From: Bettongia penicillata ogilbyi
Taxonomy: Eukaryota > Chordata > Mammalia > Diprotodontia > Potoroidae
DNA: 64,000 nt
Reading direction: 5' to 3'
Assembly (NCBI GenBank): GCA_023548195.1
Contig: JAJHZJ010000575.1
Location: 1,491,454-1,555,453 of the forward strand
Positions within the stretch are counted from its first letter, which is position 1; every line of letters starts with the position of its first letter. Under the pieces are notes generated by a model. It was not told where the DNA came from, made no database searches, and saw only the letters and a list, made by a program, of their open reading frames with translations. This document shows positions 11,263 to 22,998 of this stretch, piece by piece. Made by a program: the position numbers and the translations under genes.

Positions 11263-11329
11263 GAGTTAGAAAAATGAATGCCATCTGTATATTGTGCATG
11301 AAAGATGACACATAGCAGTAAGACATTCA

Positions 11330-11640
11330 AGTCAAGTCAACAAGATTTTATTAAGCACCTACTATGTGCCAGGCATTGTGTTAAGTTCTAGGGATGTAAA
11401 GAAAGCAAAAAAAGTCCCTGCCTTCAAAGACCTCCCACATCTAGTGGGCGTTAGGAACAAAGCAGTCACAGAGAATCAACTGGAGATAATATCAGAGCGA
11501 GGGCATAGACATTAAGGAGGTTGGAAAGGTTTCTTGAAGAAGGTGGGATTTTGGCTGAGATTTGAAAGAAGCCAGGGAAGTCAAGAAGCAGAGAAGAATG
11601 GAAGGAAATTCCAAGCAGGATGGACTGCCAGTGAGCATGC
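11330..11640 (-). repeat. L2 3' end, antisense
   Basis: It contains ttattaagcacctactatg, gtgccaggcattgtgttaag and gaaggtgggattttggctga in antisense L2 order. It is among the better preserved L2 termini in the window. Confidence 0.85.
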
Positions 11641-11934
11641 ACATTTTTATGTCATTGGCCACTTCTTCTCTGGTCTTTATTTCATCTTTTGCTGATGTTT
11701 TAAGCTCTTCCCCAGGCTGTTTGGGAAGGTCATTGTGCATATTCTGACTATACTGTCTAGCTCCTATGGAAATCAGGACCACTAAATAGGAAGGAAGGCT
11801 CAGTTTGGGCTATATATTGACTTGGCTTTAAAATATATTGTTATCTGTGCTTTGTTGTAATGTTTTTTGCTAAATATTTCCCAATTATATTTAAATGTTC
11901 TGGAGGTACTAAGGGCATTTAAGGGCAGCTGTCT

Positions 11935-12755
11935 GTGTGTTTGTCATCTCAACTCCAAGAATCTGTTCTAGACCTCTTGTGTATCTCTTTACCTTTACTT
12001 TTAATTTCTCACCAGTTTCAATAGGTTTAGCCATCATTTCTATGCAGAGGGTACATCTCTCCCCCACTGTCTACTTAACCCTAATCTCCATCATAAGATC
12101 TGGTTCTGAACCACAACCAACTCCCTATGGGCCAGGAAGCCTGGTGATTCCTTCAGCATTTGAAACTCCACCTATTCAAAAGAAAAGCTTTTGGCTTCCT
12201 CCTAAGCTCACCATTTCTTCCAAGTTTTCTTACATTGATGTGAGCATTACCTCCTTACACCATAGTAAAATATAATTTACTACCATAGTAAGCCAAGTCT
12301 GCAACCTCGAAATCGTTCTTGGCTCTTTCCTCGCTCTTTCTCTCCCACTCTGTCTGTCTCTCTTTCTCTCTCTCCTTTTCTCTATCTGTTTCTCTCTTTT
12401 TCTATCTTTCCTTGCTTCTAATCTCCTCTCTCCTCTTTTCTTTCTCTATCTCTCCCCCTCCTTCTCCTTCCTCTCTTTGTCTCTGTCTCTCCCTCTCCTG
12501 TCCTCTAATCTCCTCTTTTATTTCTCTCTCTTCCCTCCCCTCTCCTCCTCTTCCTTCTCCTCCCTTCTCTTCTCCTCCTCACTTCCTTCTTTTGTAATCC
12601 CAGTTTCCATCAAACTTCGGAGCAGGTATCACCTCCTAAGGGAAGGCTTTCCTAATTCTGCCTCTTAAAGGACTATTTCATTTTGATTTTAGTATCTACG
12701 ATGTCTGGCACAGTGATTCCTTAAATGACTGGTGAATTTCTTGATTCATGGTGAG
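11935..12755 (+). pseudogene. L2 LINE ORF2/3' end, sense, with CT-rich insert
   Basis: Sense L2 RT-region words (taaccctaatctccatcat, tcctaagctcaccatttctt, gcaacctcgaaatcgttctt) lead into a CT-rich tract at 12,315-12,597. The L2 3' end then resumes (atcacctcctaagggaaggc, gtctggcacagtgattcc). About 820 bp of a degraded L2 is present. The Ser/Leu-rich plus ORFs inside are low complexity. Confidence 0.72.
12315..12597. repeat. CT-rich low-complexity tract
   Basis: About 280 bp is almost all C and T on the plus strand, without a fixed unit. It sits inside the L2 copy, where sense L2 is already CT-rich (the ctctctccctca region). Confidence 0.93.
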
Positions 12756-13835
12756 GGGATAAGGTCATAGGGGATTTAGATTAGAATTGATCTGTACGTT
12801 CAAATGTAATAAAAACATCTGGTTCTGAGACAGCTCCGAGTTTTATGGGTGCCTTAGGGGATGATCATGTCCTTCATCCAATTGAAACAGACTGCCTGTA
12901 GCATGTAATTGAAATGTTTATCCCTTGCTCCCACCCAGTAAACAATCTGGAGATGTGTTCTGATGTGTAACAACGAGTCCCTGGCCCTTTGGAAGCCAAA
13001 TTTTTCAACATTCCCTCAGGTTTCTCTCATACCCTCGAGGTGTGTAGAGGATATCTGTTCAGTATCTTTGATTCCCACCTGATTGACTGTGTCTTGCTAA
13101 TTTTAGACATCCCTTGAACCTCAGTTTCATTTAACTAATTAGCAGTCAGATTAGTTTCTACAAAGGAATATTTGCTTCAAAGGTAGAGCAAAAATAAACG
13201 CACAAGTCTCTTCTCCCCAACACCTGAAGGGCATAATCATCCCCTATACTTTAGTCTCCATTGAGGGGAGGGGGGTTAGGGTCACACAATTTCCCTCAGT
13301 TCCTATATAGCCTCAGTCCCACCAGATTCCTATCTCAAAACCCTACCTAGATTCATGTCCCCACACTCTGGCTTCTCAAGGTTTCACTGTTGGGCTGATC
13401 ATAGCCTGGAATATTACCCCAAAGGTCTCCACAGCTGTAGGTTCCCAGGTCTGGGGAGTCTGCTGCCTACATCTGGAATGGAAAAAGACAAACAAAAGAG
13501 ATTCAAACTCCAAACCTATTTCTTGGAGTCCTAGGACCTAAGAGGAAATGGTGGCAGGTAAGCCAGCTCCCATCCCCTGCTCAGTGAATGGTGCTCAAGG
13601 TTCAGGTAAAGAGAACCTGGAACCCTAGATGCTCCAAGAAGGAGAGAGCATTTGTCTCTCAGTTAGATAGTTTTTAAAAAGCAATCTGCTTACTACCAAA
13701 AGAAACTGCTCCCACCAATGAGGCAGAAGGATGCAGGACATCTCCCTGCCACAAGCAGGTCCTTGCATCATACATGATCTGGGTAAGTGGATTCCAAGTG
13801 GATCAGGGTAGAGCAACTGGGTTGTCTCAATTAAC
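12756..13835. other. Unique sequence, no recognised gene or repeat
   Basis: It contains a possible TAAT-rich patch near 13,120-13,160 (catttaactaattagcagtc). The short frames here have no recognisable domain. Confidence 0.5.
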
Positions 13836-14072
13836 CCTTCTCCTTATGTTGTTTAGTTGTATCCTACTTTTTGTGAGACCATGGGGTTTTCTTGGAAAAG
13901 ATACTGATCCTTCTCCAGTACGTCCCAATTTTACAGATGATGAATTGAGGCAAATAGGGAGTAAGTGACTTGCCTAAGGTCACATAGGTAGTAAGTATTT
14001 GAGGACAGATCTGAATGGAGATCTTCCCTACTCTAGGCCCCATGCTCTATTATTTGCACCATCTGGCCCCCT
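13836..14072 (-). repeat. Mar1-type SINE, antisense, diverged
   Basis: It reads ggggttttcttggaaaagat (antisense RTE tail), ttttacagatgatgaattga, gtgacttgcctaaggtcac and a tRNA-like end with tgctctattatttgcaccat. The 3' tail is at the left. Confidence 0.8.
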
Positions 14073-14074
14073 TA

Positions 14075-14255
14075 GCCCTGCATTTGCTAAAATTTATGAA
14101 TGGTGGCTCTACACCCTACCCCACCTCCTTCCTTCCTCAGTCACCAACTGTCTTATCTCACTTATTTATCACCTTCCTGAGGCTCAATTTACTCATTTGT
14201 CAAGTCAGGGGGTTGGGCTAGCTGGGCTGTGAGGTTTCTTCCGGTTTTCTGTTGA
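14075..14255 (+). repeat. MIR-like SINE variant
   Basis: The 3' part ctcaatttactcatttgtca followed by gggggttgggctagctggg matches a SINE variant seen repeatedly in this window, with a 'ggttggactagatgg' type ending. The head is poorly preserved. Confidence 0.6.
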
Positions 14256-14360
14256 TAATTTTAAACTGCTCCTCTTTGGAGCTTTGGAGCTTTGGCCTTT
14301 AAGTTAGTTTCCTTGTCCATATATTGTTAGAATGTAAACTACTTGAGGATAAAGATTGCA

Positions 14361-14389
14361 CTGGTGTGTGTGTGTATGTGTGTGTGTGT
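14361..14389. repeat. (GT)n microsatellite
   Basis: The GT run abuts the left edge of the LTR-like element. An L2 3' fragment (gttagaatgtaaactacttg) precedes it at about 14,325-14,362. Confidence 0.9.
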
Positions 14390-15363
14390 TGAGATTTAAA
14401 CCCAGGAACACCAAAAACTATTGTAGTTTCATGGTGTGTTGTGGTAGAACTGTCTCAAAGAATTTAGTGGGACCACCTCCAATTCAAGTACAGGCATTTA
14501 TTCACTCCCATGAAGTGGGCTAAGTTCCAAGAGGAACCAGCAACTTCAGAGAAAGCAAGATGGATTTTTATAGGGTAGAGATGCATTTACATAACAGAAA
14601 TTTGCATAGAATATAGGAATATGATTAATATTAAAAAGGCAAGAGGAGTTTGTTAAGGGATTAGGTAATGGAGGAGTGTCAACCACAGCTGGACTATGCA
14701 TGTAATTACCCATAATACATACAGAGAAACCCATTTAAACGCTATGTATATATGATAAGGCTGCTTCCAGTGAGAAATGACCCTATGGCCTGAGCCCCCT
14801 GTGTGCAGGGTTGTGACTGCAGCTCCCAGTGTATCTTCAACTGCTGCTTCATCACTTGCCTGTCTCCACAAGACTCTGAGGCATAATAGTGAAATGGTAT
14901 GGGGGATGTCTTTTGATCTGTGCGTATAATAATGATATTATAACAAGCCTCTCTATATCATGAGTTCTCTCTTGGTCATTTCTTTACTGAGTAGGTGCCT
15001 ACTTAGGGAAAATCTTTTCTATTGTTTGGGGTCCACATCCTGCTTAGGCATCCTGGTATTGCTGCTTCCCAGCTGACTAATATGGTCCTGTCTAGGACTA
15101 GATGAATGTGGCTGTGGTTGAGTTCATGGACACACCTATTGTTTCTGTGGGAAATATGAAAAATGGGTCTGGGGGTCATGTCTGGGTAGAGGCAATGGCT
15201 GGATTCCCATTACATGGACATGCCTGCTGTTTGTGAGAACTCTGAGTTTCAGGGAAACACCTGTTGTTGTATTGGGACATTGTAGGGGGCCTAGGTAGGC
15301 ACAGTGGTCCTGTAGTGAAGTTAGACTATTGGGACCAGGGACAGCTCTATTTGGACTCCATCA
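14387..15363 (-). mobile_element. Probable endogenous retroviral LTR, antisense
   Basis: On the minus strand the element would start TGATGG near 15,363 and end AACA at 14,387. It has a TATA-like box (cctataaaaatcc, near 14,570) and, about 80 bp downstream, an AATAAA signal (gtgaataaatgcc, near 14,497). That is the U3-R-U5 order of an LTR of about 975 bp. A purine-rich stretch (ctgaggggaga on the minus strand, 15,364-15,374) lies just upstream of the U3 start and fits a polypurine tract, so this would be a 3' LTR. I found no second copy in the window, and the family is not identified. Confidence 0.5.
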
Positions 15364-17620
15364 TCTCCCCTCAGAGATCTGCAACCCAAATTCATTTGGG
15401 AAAAGGGATGAAGGTCTCTGCTTCAGGAGCTTCTTCAGGCTGAAAAGGGTCATAGAGCTGTCCTTGCTCAGTTGATCTTGAGGAGGAGGTTGACTAGAAC
15501 TAAGGATAGGTGATGATAGGTGAATATGGATAGGGGATGATGGGTGAGTATGAACTGGCATCTTCTGTTTGAAGCTGACTGTCAGTGAATTGGCCTGTAG
15601 TCTGAGAGACATAAATCTGACAGTCAGGTTCAATATGCTTGGCCCCAGATATAAGGAGAAAGACAACAGGCAGTTGGTTAGACCAAGTACCCATTTGCTA
15701 AATTATTTAGGCTGTAGAAAGGAATATAATTTTAGGCTGAATAGTTCAACTCTAACAAACATTTTAGTAGCTCAGATGTGTCCCAGCCTTGGTATATGGG
15801 ATAATGACAAACATTGTGTTTGTGCCTTTGTTTCACAAACTTCTTTTTTCACTTGAGTGTGCAGGTTAGCACATGACAAGCCCATGTATTAATTTACCCA
15901 GCTGTTTTGAAATATGGAATGACTACATATTCAGATTGAAAATAGCAAGATTTCACATACCTGTATTTTTCTCATATCTTTTACTGACCACCTGCTCTAA
16001 TTAGAGAAATTTTCTATAAAAGGAAAAAAAAACAGGGACATGATAGATAGGACAGGATAAAACATCCTTGGCTCTGTTCGAATTCAGATAGGAGTCACTT
16101 TAATTCCATCCCACAGCCAGACTCAGGAATAGTCAGGTGGGAAACATTCCTTTTCAAAGAAAAACAATGGGGAAACTGAGCCAGGAGGGTCCCATCTTAG
16201 ACTGAGACTAAAATGGCCCTCTCTGCTTTTCCCAGAAGCAAACCTTTTACCTGTAGCAGGATCACATTCCCTCTGAGTATCTTGTGGTATTTCTCTCAGA
16301 TATTGATTTAATGCAGATAACTATATCTAAGCTCAAACTCAAAATAAAATTATTTGTGGTCCCAAGGGTTTTTACCTCAAATGGCACATCTCACCAATCA
16401 CAGTTGAGGCTTAGATATAATTGTTTTTACTCTTATGAAGTTGCAATAAGCCATAAAAATTTATCATGACTTACAGCTACAAAAGATTTCATTTCTCAGT
16501 AAGCCAAGTTTACTGTTTAGGAACTCCATAACCCAAACAAACTCTTTTTTCCCCCTTGGGGCTGATGACCTTGCCTACCAAATGGTTTCTGGGGATCTAT
16601 CTGTGCAAATAAGGAGAAGTCAGTAGGGACCCCAAAGAAGGAACTGATTTGCCTGTCCACCCTATAATAGTCTTCCTCTGGACTAGTGAAAGCCACATAT
16701 TTTCTGCAGGACACCTCCTTTATTTTCAATCTTAATTTCATTTGTTTTAGCCAGACTGATTTTTCTTTTTCCTTGCCAGGATGTCTTTCAGGGTTCCCAT
16801 ATTTTATTTTTACCGAGTATATGGTAGCTGGCACATGTGGCCATCAGTCACCCCCTGGAGCCTTACACTGGAGGCAACCTTGGCCATCTTTCTAAGGAAG
16901 GGGAGTAAGGAGTGTCTACCCTGTCTACCCTTAGTATTGCTGTGAGATCAATTTTAGGTTTTAACATTATAACAATAATACCAAATAACTTAGTTAACAA
17001 TCTTACAATTTTCATAAGTGAGAGTCAAATTGTTTCCGCAGTAAGACAGGGTTAGCAGGTCTTAATAAAATAACATAACTGATTATAAGCAATTCTTTCC
17101 CACTGTCTTTTAGTTTCAACAAATTCAGTTTAAAAGTTGCTTTGTATAACACTATTTATAGATCACAACGGTCACTTAAGTTTTACAATATAAGAGAATT
17201 TTACTACAATTTTGCTACAGTTTGCTACAATTTTATTACAGTGTATTATTACATTAATAACACAAACAGTAAGCTTCAGATAACATTAATGGCATTTCCA
17301 AATCATCACATGTAAAAATTATTGTTAGAAGATTGGGCTTACCAAATGCAGAGGCTGGTTGGCTTCTGCTCTCATTTTCCCCTCTTGTTTTCTTCTCTCC
17401 CCACAGTTGCAGAGCCTGGTTGTGGGGGTGGTCTATCTGGGAAGGAGGGAGAAAGAGGGCACTACTCCTTGTGTGGGAGGGACTAAGAACTAGGGAATTC
17501 TGGGAGGTTGTAGAGTACAGCACCTGAATTAAAGGTCCAGAGACCATTTCAGAGGGGGATTTGGTGGATAAGGAGGAGGTTACCTGAGGAACACACAAGC
17601 TTCCTGATAGGGGTTGCTAG
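15364..17620 (-). other. Possible retroviral internal region, decayed
   Basis: The minus frame 15,361-15,666 (101 codons, Pro/Ser-rich) stops exactly at the proposed tract/U3 boundary. Another minus frame lies at 16,517-16,834. Neither has a domain I can name. An ERV internal region would be expected here on the 3'-LTR model, but no gag, pol or env motif is clear. The alternative is plain unique DNA. Confidence 0.25.
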
Positions 17621-17807
17621 GCTTAGGAAAACTTGGAGCAGAAGCTCCAGTTCTGGTAGGGGTTTGAGAGAAGAGATTCCTCTACTCGCCTAGGAGGGTG
17701 GGCTTCAGGGAGCTCAGGTGCCCAGGGCTTTTACCAGATGAGAGAGGTTAACTCAAATTCCCTACCATTCTTCTAATTTTTCCACTTCAGCCTTAGATCA
17801 TTCAGAG

Positions 17808-17872
17808 CCAGGATGACAGAGTGAAGGCACTATAGCCTTAGCCTGAAAAGAAAGCCTGGGCTTAATCCTCAT

Positions 17873-17927
<55 letters not shown>

Positions 17928-17985
17928 CTCCAACACTGAATATCATGCTGGGCACATAATGTTTAAATACTTAGCAAATGCTTTT
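17808..17985 (+). repeat. MIR/L2-tailed SINE split by a (GT)n expansion
   Basis: A head-like part (ggcactatagccttagcctg, aaagcctgggcttaatcctc) is followed by about 50 bp of GT (17,874-17,926). The L2-like tail then resumes (atgctgggcacataatg, cttagcaaatgc). The GT run has grown inside the SINE. Confidence 0.6.
17874..17926. repeat. (GT)n microsatellite
   Basis: A nearly perfect dinucleotide run of about 50 bp. The Val/Cys ORF through it is an artefact. Confidence 0.98.
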
Positions 17986-18135
17986 TTTTTCTTCCCTCCT
18001 TCCTCTCCTTCCTCTTCCTCTCCTTCCTTCCTTCCTTCCTTCCTTCCTTCCTTCCTTCCTTCCTTCCTTCCTTCCTTCCTTCCTTCCTTCCTTCCTTCCT
18101 TCCTTCCTTCTTTCCCTCTCTCCCTCTCTCTCTCC
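17986..18135. repeat. (TTCC)n microsatellite with CT-rich shoulders
   Basis: About 88 bp of pure TTCC (about 18,022-18,110) is flanked by irregular CT-rich sequence. It begins directly at the T-rich 3' end of the SINE on its left. Confidence 0.97.
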
Positions 18136-19144
18136 TCTTGTATTCAGACTGAGTCCAGTTCATGAGCAGGGTTAACAATTCTAAAGTGTTCCAAAAGTTA
18201 CATGGTAGAATTCTTTCTCTTCTTGGTTAGAGAAACATCCTTTCTTGGTTACTGAAATGCCTTCCTTTGGTTGGGCAACACTTTGTCTGAAAAAACAACA
18301 GAAGCAGTAGAAAAGCAAAAGGGGGAGGGGCGGTGTCTGCCACAGGCACAAGCCAGAAACATCGTCCCCATGCCCATAGCTTTCCTTATCTTTCCCTCCA
18401 ATATGCTGAAGAAAAAGCAGATGCTCAAGGCCAGTGGGACTTCCTTTTCTCTGCAGTCCAGAATGACTTGCTGTTGTAGCTATCTTTTCCAAGCCCAAAG
18501 TCTACCCAGAAGAAAGAAAAGCAGCAAGAAACACATCCAGTCCTTTGGAGAATTCCCCAAACCTCTCCCTAATTGGCAGGTGACTAGGACATGATCATGA
18601 CCATTCTCCCATCTCAATATTTCGGAGCTCCTGAGGCTGCGTCTCTCATCTGCTTAAGGAGAGTGTTCAGAGAGATAAAAACATAAGCAGAGGAGTTGGA
18701 CAGTGCCAGGATCATTAGCTCCTTTTTGCCAATATGGAAATAGACAGTCAACTGACACTGTCATCTCCCTGAAAGTGGAGATCTTGTCTTAGTGCATACA
18801 GTAAATTCAGTTGTGGAGGTTAAAGGGTGGAGGCAGTGGGCCATTACCTTATGGTGGAAAGACAAAGACCTCAGGACACTTCCAGATTACTCTGAAGAGG
18901 ATTCCATGGGAGGGAGTGGGGCATTCTGGGTCTGTGATTACCAGGGAGTGGGGAAAGGTATGATATGATGGATTCCTATTTTAACCTAATTTTCTTGCAG
19001 ATTAGAGGCTAAGTTTGCTGTTAAAGGAAGATAAATGTATATATTTCAGTGATCTGGGGCATAATCTCATTCATTCTGTCTTGGTCAGGACAACTTGGTC
19101 AGTTTCTTGGTTCTGCCAACACTCTTTCTTCTGATGAAAATATT
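18136..19144. other. Unique sequence
   Basis: No recognised element. The overlapping 105- and 107-codon frames at 18,181-18,594 run on opposite strands and have no family signature. Confidence 0.5.
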
Positions 19145-19295
19145 TGCCTTGGAACTAGGAAGACATGCCTTCAGATCCTGTCTTTGATGCTTCCTAGCTG
19201 TGTGAACTTGGAAAGTCATTTAATCCCTAAGCTTCAGTTTCATCAACTATTAAATAGGGATCTAAATAAAATGAGAGCATGTAATCACAAACCTC
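19145..19295 (+). repeat. MIR SINE
   Basis: It contains ttggaactaggaagacatgc, agctgtgtgaacttggaaa and ttcagtttcatcaactatta in sense MIR order. The L2-like tail is missing or unrecognisable. Confidence 0.7.
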
Positions 19296-19687
19296 AGAAG
19301 GACATATTATTCCCTTGAATTCTTCCTCTAGAACATCTTCCATATCACACACACCCTTTTTCTCTCACAATGTTTGGAGACCCGCAGAATTACAGGTAAT
19401 CTAATGTTTAAACCTTCCCTCCTGAGATTTCTCTTCATAGGTACTACTCTGGAGCCCTGAGTACAGGAACAGGGTGGAGCCTGAGGCTCTTCAGCACCTG
19501 GACATTCATTCAGGTGCCACCAGGTCGTATCATAACCACCAATCCAACTTGCTCTACTTTCTGTGACTTAAGATAAATTAAAACCTCATTTCAGGCACAA
19601 ATCAAAAGGATGGACATCCCAGGCCAGTGGTAAAGCCAATTAGTTTTGTGATGAAAGTTACAAGAGAAATGATGTAGTTGAATGGGA

Positions 19688-19868
19688 CTGCGGCTTTGTA
19701 AGGGAAGGCTTAACGCTGACTTCACACTTGACTTCTTGTACCATCTATGTGACCTTGGGCAAGTTACCAAATGTTAACAAACCTCAGTTTCCTCATGTTA
19801 AGATGTGGGGGGTGGTCCAAAGAGTCTTTGAAGGCCTTACCAGCTTTACAGCTATGGTCCTAAGAGTC
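19688..19868 (+). repeat. MIR-like SINE variant
   Basis: The core tgtgaccttgggcaagttac and cctcagtttcctcatgtta are followed by the 'ggtggtccaaagagtc...aaggccttaccagcttt' type ending found in this SINE variant. It ends a few bases before the HAL1 insertion site. Confidence 0.7.
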
Positions 19869-19894
19869 AGTTATTAGAAATAGAATCCCTTTGG

Positions 19895-22556
19895 TTTCTT
19901 GTTTCTCAATTTATTTATTTATTTTTAGTTTTCAACATTTATTTCCACAAGATTTTGAGTTTCAAATTTTCTCCCTATCTCTCCTCTCCCCCCACCCCAA
20001 AATACCTTGCATTCTGATTACTCCTTCTCCCAATCTACCCTCCCTTCTATCAAAACCCTCCCTTCCCTTACCCCCATCTTCTCTCTTTTCTTATAGGGCA
20101 AGATAGATTTCTAGACCCCATTATCTGTATTTCTTATTTCCCAGTTACATGCAAAAACAATTCTCAACATTTGTTCATAAAACTTTGAGTTCTAACTTCT
20201 CTCCCTTCCTCCCTCCTCACTCATCCTCACTGAGAAGGCAAGTAATTCAATATAGGCTATATGTGTGTAGTTTTGCTGAAGACTTCCATAATAGTCATGT
20301 TGTCATATTTCCCTCCATCTTATTCTGCCCCCCTCATTTATTCTATTCTGTCTTTTGACACTATCCTTCCCCAAAAGTGTTTACTTCTAACTATTCCCTC
20401 CTCTCACTTGCCCTCCCTTCTATCATCCCCCCCATATCCCACTTATCCCCTTCTTCCTTACTTTCCTGTAGTGTAAGATAGATTTTCTTATCAAATTGAG
20501 TATGCATGTTATTCCTTCAAGTCAACTGTGATGAAAGTAAGCTTCATTTTTTCCCTCTCACCTCTCCCTTTTCCCCTCCATTGAAAAGGATTTTTCTTGC
20601 CTTTTTTATGAGAGATAATTTTCCCCATTCCATTTCTTCCTTTTTACATATTATTCCTTCCTATTCAACTCACCCTGTGCCCTCTGTCTAATATGTATAT
20701 AATCCCTCCAACTGCCCAAATACTGAGACAAGTTTCAAGAGTTACAGATGTTATCTTTCCATGTAAGAATGCAAACAGTTTAGCTTTAGTAAGTCCCTTT
20801 CTCTTTCCTGTTTACCTTTTCATGCTTCTCTTGATTCTTGTGTTTGAAAGTCAAATTTTCTATTCAGCTCTGGTGTTTTCATCAAGAATACTTGAAAATC
20901 CTCTATTTCATTCAATGATCATTTTTCCCTTCAAGTATTTTACTCAGTTTTCTGGGTAGGTGATTCTTGTTAATTCTAGTTCCTTTGACTTCTGGAATAT
21001 CACATTCCAAGCCCTTCAATCCCTTAATGTAGAAACTGCCAGATCCTGTGTTATCCTGATTATATTTCCACAATACTCAAATTGTTTCTTTCTGGCTACT
21101 TGCAATATTTTGTCCTTGACCTGAGAACTGTGGAATTTGGCTACAATATTCCTAGGAGTTTTTCTTTTCAGATCTCCTACAGGAGATGATCAGTGTACTC
21201 TTTCAATATATATTTTACCCTCTGGTTCCAGAATATCAGGGCAGTTTTCCTTGATAATTTCATGAAAGATGATGTCTAGGCTCTTTTTTTGCTCATGGCT
21301 TTCAGATAGTCCCATAATTTTAAATTGTGTCTCCTGGATCTATTTTCCAGGTCAGTTGTTTTTGCAATGGGATATTTCACATTTTCTTATACTTATTTCG
21401 TTCTTTTGGTTTTGTTTTGTAATTTCTTGGTTTCTCATCAAGTCATTAGCTTCTATCTGCTCCATTCTAAGTTTAAAGAACAGTTTTCTTCAGTGTAACT
21501 TTAGAATCGCCTTTTCCATTTGGCTAATTCTGCTCTTTAAAGCATTCTTGTCCTCACTGGCTTTTTAGGCCTCTTTTTGCCATTTCAGTTAGTTGATTTT
21601 TAAAGGTGTTGATTTCTTCAGCATTTTTTTGGGTCTTCTTTTGCAAGTTGTTGACTTACTTTTCATGTTTTTCTTGTATTGCTCTCATTTCTCTTCCAAT
21701 CCACTTCTCTTACTTGATTTTCAAAATCCCTTTTGAGCTCTTCTATGGCCTGAGACAACTGCATATTTATTTTGGAGGTTTTCATGCAGAAGTCTTCACT
21801 TTTAGGTCTCCTGCTGATGGTATGCATTGTTCATCCTCATCTGATAGGATAGAAGAAAATACCTACTCACTAAGAAAATAACCTTCTATTGTCTTATTCT
21901 TTTTCCCGGGCATTTTCCCAGTCAGTTACTTGACTTTTGAGTTCTTTGTCAGGAGGAAGGTATGCTCTGGGGACCTGTAAGTTCCTCCAAGGTGGCACAA
22001 TCAAGGGAGAGGAGTTCCTCTCCTGGCCTGTGCTCTGGTCTGTTAGCAGGATTCCCTCTGCAGAGCCTCTACCAGCTCCACCATGCCAGCCAGCACTCCT
22101 CCTCACCCCAGGGCCACCACTTAGGGCTGAGATCCAGATCAGCTGCTCAATTCTCTGGTCTTTAGGCCAGGGTTCCAACAATGGGAGCTGCTGCTGCCTG
22201 GACACAGGGGTAGACCTCTGAGTTCCCTTTTAACACTGGTGAAAGAGTTTTCTCACTGACCTTTGTAGCTGTCTTTGGTGCTAGTGAGTTGAGGGACCCA
22301 CAGCTTCTGCCATGTGACTACTTGAAGACAACTCCAGTCCTGTTCTTGCCACAGCACAGCCAAGGCTTAGCTGCACTCTGCTCCATGCCCAGAGCAATAG
22401 ACCTTTCCTGTTGGCCTTCCAGACTGCCTTGACTGGAAATCTCTTTCACTCTGGTATTTTGTTTAGAGTCATTTTTTACAAGTATTTTAAGAGCTGGGGT
22501 GGGGTGGGGGTGGGTGGACTTCTATTGATCTGTCCTTCTACTCTGCCATCTTGTCC
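19895..22556 (-). mobile_element. HAL1 (half-L1) retrotransposon, nearly full length, decayed
   Basis: Read on the minus strand, it begins with an L1-like 5' UTR (acaagatggcagagtagaag, near 22,530-22,553). It continues through GC-rich 5' sequence into an ORF1-like region (about 21,940-20,940) with a Lys/Glu-rich coiled-coil stretch and a decayed C-terminal domain ending in a Pro-Arg-Lys-Leu segment. It then ends in a pyrimidine-rich L1-type 3' UTR and an AT-rich tail. The whole is about 2.66 kb, and no ORF2 (normally about 3.8 kb) is present between ORF1 and the 3' UTR. That is the definition of HAL1. A candidate 9-bp target duplication tccctttgg flanks it (19,886-19,894 and 22,557-22,565). 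ORF1 is broken by stops and frameshifts. Confidence 0.75.
19925..20510 (-). repeat. Internal tandem duplication in the HAL1 3' UTR
   Basis: Two imperfect direct copies are visible: about 19,930-20,140 and about 20,152-20,510. Paired landmarks are caacatttatttccacaag with caacatttgttcataaaac, and gggcaagatagatttct with tgtaagatagattttct. Each is preceded by a ccctcccttctatca block. The left copy is shorter. Confidence 0.65.
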
Positions 22557-22614
22557 TCCCTTTGGGGTTTTATTTAATCATTCTGTATTTTGAGTAATTT
22601 GTGCTCCAAACAGG

Positions 22615-22820
22615 GAGTATAGCACCTTAGGACAGACATTGATTTGCTCTGAATTCAAATTTTTACACTGAGAACTAAACCTTATGTGACCTTAGGAAAA
22701 TCTCCTGACCCCATTCCCACCCACTCACTCAATTCAGTTTCCTCAACTATAAGGAGAGGGTTAGATTAGATGGTCTTCTGAGGGTCTTTTCCTGCTCTAT
22801 AACTCTGATAGTAGGAGACA
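22615..22820 (+). repeat. MIR-like SINE variant
   Basis: It shows ctgaattcaaatttttaca, tatgtgaccttaggaaaatc and tcagtttcctcaactata, with the ending gggttagattagatggtctt. It lies directly 5' (in HAL1 terms) of the HAL1 insertion. Confidence 0.7.
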
Positions 22821-22998
22821 AAATTTATAAATAATGTGTCCATATCCAAATGTGCATCATTATGAGGAAAACATGTCCCAAACCCAAAAAGATAATGTCA
22901 AAAACAGCAGGCATAATGAATGAGAACACTGTCTTTAATGCTCTTCGTAGTCAAAACTTCCAACTTCTCTGTGGACAGTGTTATTTCATCGTTAGAGG

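Noticed and set aside
15361..15666. 101-codon frame as a gene of the proposed retrovirus
   Set aside because: Pro/Ser-rich with no motif I can assign. Kept only as part of the uncertain internal region.
17340..17420. Splice-acceptor-like pyrimidine tract followed by CAG on the plus strand (ctctccccacag)
   Set aside because: No open frame with a recognisable protein follows and no donor pairs with it. Such motifs are common by chance.
18181..18594. Two frames of 105 and 107 codons on opposite strands
   Set aside because: They overlap almost fully, have no family signature and cannot both be coding.
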